Shown here in pieces: positions 59,037 to 64,000 of a DNA stretch of 64,000 nucleotides. Position 1 is the first letter of the stretch. Each line of letters starts with the position of its first letter. The DNA comes from Streptomyces cinnamoneus (GTDB lineage: Bacteria; Actinomycetota; Actinomycetes; Streptomycetales; Streptomycetaceae), in contig NZ_PKFQ01000001.1 of the NCBI RefSeq assembly GCF_002939475.1, forward strand, positions 2,787,001 to 2,851,000, in the 5' to 3' direction. The notes below the pieces were generated by a model. It searched no databases. It was not told where the DNA came from and saw only the letters and a program-made list of their open reading frames with translations. Position numbers and translations under genes: made by a program.

Positions 59037-59717
59037 ATGGTTCACGCAAAAACGGACATGCGGGCCCGGGCGCGGGAACTGCGCCGGGCGGGCAGGACGT
59101 ACGACGAGATCGTGGCGGAGCTGGGCGTGTCGAAGAGCTCGGTGTCACTGTGGGTGCGGGACCTGCCGAAGCCGCGGAAGACGACGGAGCAACTGGACGC
59201 GATGCGCGAGGCCCGCTGGGCGCCGCACCGGCGGGCGCAAGCGATCAAGCGCATGGAGACGAAGCTGGAGGCGGCGAACGAGATCGGCCCGATGACGGAC
59301 CGGGAGCTGTTCCTCGTGGGGGTGGGGCTGTACTGGTCGGAGGGGGCGAAGAGCAAGATTCACCGCCCCGCCGAGCGCGCCACCTTCGTCAACAGCGACC
59401 CGGGCATGATCCGCGTCTACCTGGCATGGCTGGCGCTCCTCGGCGTGGAACCCGACCGGATCCAGTACCGCGTCATGATCCACGAGAGCGCCGACGTCGG
59501 CCGGGCCGAGAGGTTCTGGGCGGACCTGGCCTCCGTCGACGTCACCGCCCTGAAGAAGACGACGCTCAAGAAACACGACCCCAGAACAGTCCGCAAGAAC
59601 GTGGGCGACACCTACTACGGCTGCCTCGTCGTCGACGTCCTGAGAAGTGCCGACTTGTACCGTCGCATCGAAGGCTGGTGGTACGGCATAGTGGTGGGGG
59701 TCGAGACGACGATCTAG
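59037..59717 (+). CDS. Helix-turn-helix protein with LAGLIDADG-like second half
   Basis: 226 residues. Residues 1-45 are a basic helix-turn-helix (ARELRRAGRTYDEIVAELG, VSKSSVSLWVRDLP). The second half begins LFLVGVGLYWSEGAKSK and continues with ATFVNSDPGMIRVYLAWLALLG, YRVMIHESADVGRAERFW, and YYGCLVVDVLRSADLYRRIEGW, a pattern like degenerate LAGLIDADG endonuclease proteins (L-x-G-L-Y-x-x-E-G, NSD). This is a family impression, not a search result. By analogy with WhiA it could be a DNA-binding regulator derived from a homing endonuclease. The ATG at 59037 has GCGAGG upstream. It lies directly upstream of tRNA-Gln. Confidence 0.7.
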   Translation: MVHAKTDMRARARELRRAGRTYDEIVAELGVSKSSVSLWVRDLPKPRKTTEQLDAMREARWAPHRRAQAIKRMETKLEAANEIGPMTDRELFLVGVGLYWSEGAKSKIHRPAERATFVNSDPGMIRVYLAWLALLGVEPDRIQYRVMIHESADVGRAERFWADLASVDVTALKKTTLKKHDPRTVRKNVGDTYYGCLVVDVLRSADLYRRIEGWWYGIVVGVETTI

Positions 59718-59740
59718 AGATCGTCCGTTTTGGCCTGCTA

Positions 59741-59813
59741 TCCGCCGTAGTGTAATTGGCAGCACGGGAGCTTTTGGTGCTCTTCGGTCCGGGTTCGAGT
59801 CCTGGCGGCGGAG
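59741..59813 (+). tRNA. tRNA-Gln (anticodon UUG)
   Basis: 73-nt cloverleaf: acceptor TCCGCCG/CGGCGGA with discriminator G, D-arm around AGTGTAATTGGCAGCAC, anticodon loop TTTTGGT (anticodon TTG) between GGAGC and GCTCT, and T-arm GTCCGGGTTCGAGTCCTGGC. CCA is not encoded. It lies 23 bp after the HTH-type gene. Confidence 0.94.
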
Positions 59814-59831
59814 CTTGAAGTCCGCATTCAC

Positions 59832-59860
59832 CGGGTCCTGACCTCCCAGGTCAGGACCCG
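59832..59860 (+). terminator. tRNA-Gln terminator, 13-bp perfect stem
   Basis: CGGGTCCTGACCT and AGGTCAGGACCCG around a CCC loop, 19 bases after the tRNA. The glmU promoter must lie between here and 59932. Confidence 0.8.
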
Positions 59861-59931
59861 CGCGCGTTTCACCCCTCTTACGCCCCGGTATCCTGCGGGT
59901 GTCCACCCCCTCGAAGCCGAAGGGCACACCC

Positions 59932-61386
59932 GTGAGCGCCAACCGCCCGGCAGCCGTCGTCGTCCTCGCAGCGGGTGAGGGCACCCGCATGAAGTCGGCG
60001 ACCCCCAAGGTCCTGCACGAGATCTGCGGCCGCTCCCTCGTCGGGCACGTCGTCGCCGCCGCCCGTGAGCTCGGTCCGGAGCACCTCGTCGTCATCGTCG
60101 GGCACGCCCGCGAGCAGGTCTCCGCGCACCTCGCCGCGATCGACCCCGGCGTCCGCACCGCCGTCCAGTACGAGCAGAACGGCACCGGTCACGCCGTCCG
60201 CATGGGCCTTGAGGAGCTGTCGAACAGCGGCATCGCGCTCGACGGCACCGTGGTCGTCGTCTGCGGCGACACCCCACTGCTGACCGGGGAGACGCTGGAG
60301 CGGCTCGCCGGCACCCACGCCGCCGACGGCAACGCCGTGACCGTGCTGACGGCCGAGGTGCCGGACTCCACGGGCTACGGGCGCATCGTCCGCGACGACG
60401 ACGGCGCCGTGACGGCGATCGTCGAGCACAAGGACGCCAGCGACGCGCAGCGCGCGATCCGTGAGATCAACTCCGGGGTGTTCGCGTTCGACGCCCAGCT
60501 GCTGACGGACGCGCTCGGCAAGGTCCGTACGGACAACAGCCAGGGCGAGGAGTACCTGACGGACGTCCTCGGCATCCTGCGTGAGGCGGGGCACCGTGTG
60601 GGCGCGGCCGTGGCCGGTGATCACCGGGAGATCCTGGGGATCAACAACCGGGTGCAGCTCGCCGAGGCCCGCAGGCTGCTGAACGAGCGGCTGCTGCACG
60701 CGGCGATGATGAGCGGCGTGACGGTGGTGGACCCGGCGACGACGTGGGTCGACGTGACGGTGACGTTCGAGCCGGACGCGCTGGTGCAGCCGGGCACGCA
60801 GCTGCTGGGGGCGACGCATCTGGCGACGGGTTCCGAGGTCGGTCCGAACACGCGCCTGAAGGACACGGCCGTGGGTGCGGGTGCCCGTGTCGACAACACC
60901 GTCGCGGACTCGGCCCTGATCGGTGAGGGCGCGTCCGTGGGTCCGTACGCCTATCTGCGGCCGGGGACCAGGCTCGGTCCGAAGTCCAAGGCCGGGGCGT
61001 ACGTGGAGATGAAGAACGCCGAGATCGGCGAGGGCACCAAGGTGCCGCACCTGTCGTACGTGGGTGACGCGACGATCGGTGAGTACAGCAACATCGGCGC
61101 GGCGAGCGTCTTCGTGAACTACGACGGTGTGAACAAGCACCACACGACGATCGGCTCGCACTGCCGCACTGGATCCGACAACATGTTTGTGGCTCCTGTC
61201 ACGATCGGGGACGGCGCCTACACCGCCGCGGGCTCGGTCATCACCAAGGATGTGCCCCCGGGTTCGCTGGCTGTCGCCCGTGGCCAGCAGCGGAATATCG
61301 AGGGTTGGGTGGCGCGCAAGCGCCCGGGAAGTGCGGCCGCTCAGGCTGCTTCCGCTGCTCGTCGGGACCCCGACGGCGAGCAGTGA
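59932..61386 (+). CDS. glmU: Bifunctional UDP-GlcNAc pyrophosphorylase / glucosamine-1-P acetyltransferase GlmU
   Basis: Makes UDP-N-acetylglucosamine for peptidoglycan in two steps, cytoplasmic. 484 residues, normal. The N-terminal uridylyltransferase has LAAGEGTRMKSATPKVLHEI, NGTGHAVRMGLEEL and VVVCGDTPLLTGE; the C-terminal acetyltransferase is a left-handed beta-helix with hexapeptides and the signatures YLRPGTRLGPKSKAGAYVE, LSYVGDATIGEYSNIGA and NYDGVNKHHTTIG. The GTG at 59932 has GAAGGG upstream. glmU-prs is a conserved pair; 73 bp separate them here. Confidence 0.97.
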   Translation: MSANRPAAVVVLAAGEGTRMKSATPKVLHEICGRSLVGHVVAAARELGPEHLVVIVGHAREQVSAHLAAIDPGVRTAVQYEQNGTGHAVRMGLEELSNSGIALDGTVVVVCGDTPLLTGETLERLAGTHAADGNAVTVLTAEVPDSTGYGRIVRDDDGAVTAIVEHKDASDAQRAIREINSGVFAFDAQLLTDALGKVRTDNSQGEEYLTDVLGILREAGHRVGAAVAGDHREILGINNRVQLAEARRLLNERLLHAAMMSGVTVVDPATTWVDVTVTFEPDALVQPGTQLLGATHLATGSEVGPNTRLKDTAVGAGARVDNTVADSALIGEGASVGPYAYLRPGTRLGPKSKAGAYVEMKNAEIGEGTKVPHLSYVGDATIGEYSNIGAASVFVNYDGVNKHHTTIGSHCRTGSDNMFVAPVTIGDGAYTAAGSVITKDVPPGSLAVARGQQRNIEGWVARKRPGSAAAQAASAARRDPDGEQ

Positions 61387-61459
61387 CCGTGACACTGGCA
61401 CGCCGTGCGGGGCGTACCGTGATAAGCGCACACAAAGCGACATCCAAGGAGACTGTGCT

Positions 61460-62437
61460 GTGACCGGGATCAAGACGACCGGCGAGAAGAAGCTGATGCT
61501 CTTCTCCGGCCGCGCCCACCCCGAGCTTGCCGAGGAGGTCGCGCACCAGCTGGGCGTCGGCCTGGTCCCGACCAAGGCCTTCGACTTCGCGAACGGTGAG
61601 ATCTACGTCCGTTTCCAGGAGTCGGCGCGTGGCGCGGACTGCTTCCTGATGCAGAGCCACACGGCCCCCATCAACAAGTGGGTCATGGAGCAGCTCATCA
61701 TGATCGATGCTCTGAAGCGCGCCTCCGCGCGGAGCATCACCGTGATCCTGCCCTTCTACGGCTATGCCCGTCAGGACAAGAAGCACCGCGGCCGCGAGCC
61801 CATCTCGGCCCGTCTGATCGCGGACCTGATGAAGACGGCCGGCGCCGACCGCCTTCTCACGGTGGACCTGCACACCGACCAGATCCAGGGCTTCTTCGAC
61901 GGTCCGGTGGACCATCTGTTCGCGCTGCCGATCCTGGCGGACTACGTGGGTGCCAAGGTCGACCGTGACAAGCTCACGGTGGTCTCCCCGGACGCCGGTC
62001 GTGTGCGGGTGGCCGACCGCTGGTGTGACCGTCTGGGCGCGCCGCTGGCGATCGTGCACAAGCGTCGTGACAAGGACGTGGCGAACCAGGTGACGGTGCA
62101 CGAGGTCGTGGGTGACGTCAAGGGCCGCGTCTGTGTGCTCGTCGACGACATGATCGACACGGGTGGCACGATCTGCGCCGCCGCCGACGCGCTCTTCGCG
62201 CACGGGGCCGCGGACGTCATCGTGACCGCCACGCACGGTGTGCTCTCCGGTCCGGCCGCGGACCGTCTGAAGAACTCCAAGGTGAGTGAGTTCGTCTTCA
62301 CGAACACGCTGCCCACGCCGAACGAGCTGGAGCTCGACAAGATCACGGTGCTGTCGATCGCGCCGACGATCGCTCGTGCGGTGCGTGAGGTCTTCGAGGA
62401 CGGTTCGGTGACGAGCCTCTTCGACGAGCTGGGCTGA
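61460..62437 (+). CDS. prs: Ribose-phosphate pyrophosphokinase
   Basis: Makes PRPP from ribose 5-phosphate and ATP for nucleotide, His and Trp synthesis. 325 residues, normal. Seen are the ATP-binding FDFANGEIYVRFQES, the flexible loop PFYGYARQDKKHRGREP, DLHTDQIQGFFDGPVDHL, VVSPDAGRVRVADRW and the PRPP loop VLVDDMIDTGGTICAAADAL. The GTG at 61460 follows AAGGAG at 8 bases. It lies between glmU and rplY on the same strand. Confidence 0.97.
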   Translation: MTGIKTTGEKKLMLFSGRAHPELAEEVAHQLGVGLVPTKAFDFANGEIYVRFQESARGADCFLMQSHTAPINKWVMEQLIMIDALKRASARSITVILPFYGYARQDKKHRGREPISARLIADLMKTAGADRLLTVDLHTDQIQGFFDGPVDHLFALPILADYVGAKVDRDKLTVVSPDAGRVRVADRWCDRLGAPLAIVHKRRDKDVANQVTVHEVVGDVKGRVCVLVDDMIDTGGTICAAADALFAHGAADVIVTATHGVLSGPAADRLKNSKVSEFVFTNTLPTPNELELDKITVLSIAPTIARAVREVFEDGSVTSLFDELG

Positions 62438-62495
62438 CGGTTCGGCCCGGGGCGACTGCTGTAACGATCATGCGGTCGCGCTGATCGATTTCTGG

Positions 62496-62546
62496 GCGGC
62501 CTCCCCGCCGGGTAGACTCCTTGAGTTGCTCGGCGAGGGAGGCCGC
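62496..62546 (+). promoter_or_regulatory. rplY promoter with surrounding inverted repeat
   Basis: TAGACT (62513-62518) is a good -10 element, with TTTCTG (62489-62494) as a weak -35 at 18 bp. A perfect 10-bp inverted repeat, GCGGCCTCCC (62496-62505) and GGGAGGCCGC (62537-62546), brackets the -10 and the presumed start point, so it may be an operator rather than an RNA hairpin. The leader to the rplY start would be about 115 nt. Confidence 0.45.
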
Positions 62547-62642
62547 ACTGTTGTGCGGCGGTCCGTTATCGACGCGCTCTTCGTAGCAGGCCTGTCGTGG
62601 GCCGGGTAACCGTCCACCGCAACTGTTCACGAGGAGTGCACC

Positions 62643-63206
62643 ATGTCTGAGGTCAAGCTCGCCGCTGCCGTCCGTACGGACTTCGGCAAGGGCGCCGCCC
62701 GCCGTATCCGCCGCGCCCACCAGGTTCCGGCCGTCGTCTACGGCCACGGTGGCGAGCCGGTTCACGTGTCCCTGCCGGGCCACGACCTGATGATGGCGCT
62801 GAAGACCCCGAACGTCCTGCTCTCCCTGGACATCGAGGGCCGCAACGAGCTCGTCATCCCCAAGCAGGTCCAGCGTGACGCCCTCAAGGGCTTCCTGGAG
62901 CACGTCGACCTGCTCGTCGTGAAGCGCGGCGAGAAGGTCACCGTCGAGATCCCGGTCCAGACCGAGGGCGACCTGGCCCCGGGTGGCAACCTGCTCGAGC
63001 ACACCCTGACCGCTCTGCCGGTCGAGGCCGAGGCCACCCACATCCCCGAGGCCGTCACCGTCTCCATCGCGGGCCTGGACGCCGGTGCCTCCGTGCTGGC
63101 CAAGGACGTCGTCCTGCCGGCCGGTGTCGAGCTGGCCGTCGAGGCCGAGACCGTCGTGCTGCACGTCGTGGCCGGCCAGGTCGAGGCTGAGGGCGCCGAG
63201 GCCTGA
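62643..63206 (+). CDS. rplY: 50S ribosomal protein L25, general stress protein Ctc type
   Basis: 187-residue long form of L25, with the 5S-rRNA-binding L25 domain at residues 1-92 ([39 protein letters not shown]) and a C-terminal beta-domain ([41 protein letters not shown]) as in CTC proteins. It would stabilise 5S rRNA in the large subunit. The ATG at 62643 has GAGGAG 6 bases upstream. It is followed by pth, a common pairing. Confidence 0.96.
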   Translation: MSEVKLAAAVRTDFGKGAARRIRRAHQVPAVVYGHGGEPVHVSLPGHDLMMALKTPNVLLSLDIEGRNELVIPKQVQRDALKGFLEHVDLLVVKRGEKVTVEIPVQTEGDLAPGGNLLEHTLTALPVEAEATHIPEAVTVSIAGLDAGASVLAKDVVLPAGVELAVEAETVVLHVVAGQVEAEGAEA

Positions 63207-63276
63207 GCCTTGGCCCGGTGAGGGTTTTCCGTGGGGGTTCTCGCTGTTCCCCCGGGGGTGTCCCTCGATTTTCTTT

Positions 63277-63317
63277 CCGACCGCCGTCCTGCTCCACTGG
63301 AGCCGGGCGGCGGTCGG
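63277..63317 (+). terminator. Hairpin between rplY and pth
   Basis: CCGACCGCCG and CGGCGGTCGG pair perfectly over 10 bp with a 21-base loop and end just before the pth ribosome-binding site. It may terminate or attenuate rplY transcription into pth. Confidence 0.55.
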
Positions 63318-63337
63318 CTTGTGAAGGAGACATGCGG

Positions 63338-63928
63338 ATGACGGACGAGTCCAGCCCCTGGCTGATCGTGGGCCTGGGCAACCCGGGCGGCGAGTACGCG
63401 GCCAATCGCCACAACGTGGGCTTCATGGTCGCGGACCTGCTGGCGGAGCGGATGCGGGCGAAGTTCAAGGCGCACAAGGCGCGGGCGCAGGTCGTGGAGG
63501 GCCGTCTGGGTGCTCCGGGGCCTTCCAGCCGGCGGGTGGTGGTGGCGAAGCCGATGTCGTTCATGAACCTGTCGGGTGGGCCGACGACGGCGTTGCGTGA
63601 CTTCTACAAGGTGCCGGTGGAACGGATCGTCGTCGTTCACGACGAGCTGGACATCGACTACGGGATGTTGCGGCTGAAGCTGGGTGGTGGGGACAACGGC
63701 CACAACGGTCTGAAGTCGATCACGAAGTCGCTGGGGCCGGACTACTGCCGGGTGCGGTTCGGTATCGGGCGGCCGCCGGGGCGGATGCAGGTGGCGGATT
63801 TCGTGCTGAAGGACTTCTCGTCCGTGGAGCGCAAGGAGCTGGACTATCAGGTCGACCGGGCGGCGGACGCCGTGGAGTCGCTGATCGTGGACGGTCTGGA
63901 GCGTGCGCAGGGCACGTACAACTCCTGA
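63338..63928 (+). CDS. pth: Peptidyl-tRNA hydrolase
   Basis: Releases tRNA from peptidyl-tRNA that has dropped off ribosomes. 196 residues, normal. Signatures are [20 protein letters not shown] with the catalytic His, [30 protein letters not shown] with the catalytic Asp, and [13 protein letters not shown]. Of two ATG codons (63332 and 63338) I use 63338, since AAGGAG is 8 bases from it but only 2 from the first. It ends [11 protein letters not shown]. Confidence 0.96.
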   Translation: MTDESSPWLIVGLGNPGGEYAANRHNVGFMVADLLAERMRAKFKAHKARAQVVEGRLGAPGPSSRRVVVAKPMSFMNLSGGPTTALRDFYKVPVERIVVVHDELDIDYGMLRLKLGGGDNGHNGLKSITKSLGPDYCRVRFGIGRPPGRMQVADFVLKDFSSVERKELDYQVDRAADAVESLIVDGLERAQGTYNS

Positions 63929-63944
63929 CGCGTGGGACGGGTCG

Positions 63945-63981
63945 CGTGTGCCCCCTCGCCGGTGCGGCGAGGGGGCACACG
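63945..63981 (+). terminator. pth terminator, 16-17-bp stem
   Basis: GTGTGCCCCCTCGCCG and CGGCGAGGGGGCACAC pair perfectly around a GTG loop, 17 bases after the pth stop, flanked by one more C-G pair. It is the last feature before the window ends. Confidence 0.88.
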
Positions 63982-64000
63982 TGTGTGTCAGCCGGTGTTG

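Overview
The window reads as a core stretch of a Streptomyces chromosome. Base composition is very GC-rich with strong G/C at third codon positions, GTG starts are common, many genes overlap by GTGA, and the families are typically actinomycete: bldA tRNA, LysM resuscitation-promoting factors, a c-di-AMP (ydaO) leader, MatB-like ligase, DUF501, and a DivIC/FtsB-type protein next to enolase. Gene order (sigma factor, hut genes, CBS, thiolase, Bax1, ndh, ppx, eno, two rpf genes, P450, mazG, SurA-like lipoprotein, mfd, glmU, prs, rplY, pth) matches my memory of the S. coelicolor SCO3068 to SCO3125 region; that match is recollection, not a search. I saw no IS element, prophage, integrase or CRISPR array.

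Layout. 1-0.9 kb: 3' part of a SigB/SigF-type sigma factor. 1.1-6.6 kb (minus): histidine utilisation operon hutU, M20 amidohydrolase, hutF, hutI. 6.7-9.6 kb (minus): three overlapping genes for an HcnABC/D-hydroxyproline-dehydrogenase-like complex, divergent from a fold-type III PLP decarboxylase. 11-17 kb: small membrane proteins, RpiR regulator, MatB-like acyl-CoA ligase, cystathionine beta-synthase. 17-22.7 kb: SGNH hydrolase, thiolase with a 90-bp tandem duplication at its 3' end, small unknown genes, Bax inhibitor-1 protein. 22.9 kb: bldA, the tRNA-Leu that reads UUA. 23.4-26.7 kb and 45.6-48.9 kb: two paralogous MacB/FtsX-type ABC exporters in opposite orientation. 26.8-33.5 kb: Cfa synthase, NDH-2 with a candidate Rex operator, then ppx, DUF501, DivIC-like and eno. 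33.8-36.1 kb: rpfA behind a ydaO riboswitch, and rpfC. 36.2-45.2 kb: P450, MazG, SurA-like lipoprotein, DUF2079 protein, mfd.

The most unusual block is 51.3-57.5 kb. It carries three consecutive modules that each join a polymorphic-toxin-type nucleic-acid enzyme to a SUKH immunity-type domain: a 920-residue protein with a deaminase-like domain and SUKH-4 domain behind a collagen-like repeat linker; a 325-residue protein with a WHH nuclease-like and a SUKH domain in one chain; and, divergently, a YwqJ-type deaminase followed 10 bp later by a separate SUKH-3 protein. A coiled-coil protein gene lies downstream of the first module. No secretion leader or export signal is seen on the enzyme parts, so an intracellular role is possible.

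The right end returns to housekeeping: an orphan NarL-type histidine kinase, a helix-turn-helix protein with a LAGLIDADG-like second half, tRNA-Gln(UUG), glmU, prs, rplY and pth, a conserved actinobacterial order linking cell-wall precursor, PRPP and translation functions. Regulatory signals that can be read directly include the c-di-AMP riboswitch, a candidate Rex site, several perfect inverted repeats in promoter regions and many GC-rich terminator hairpins.
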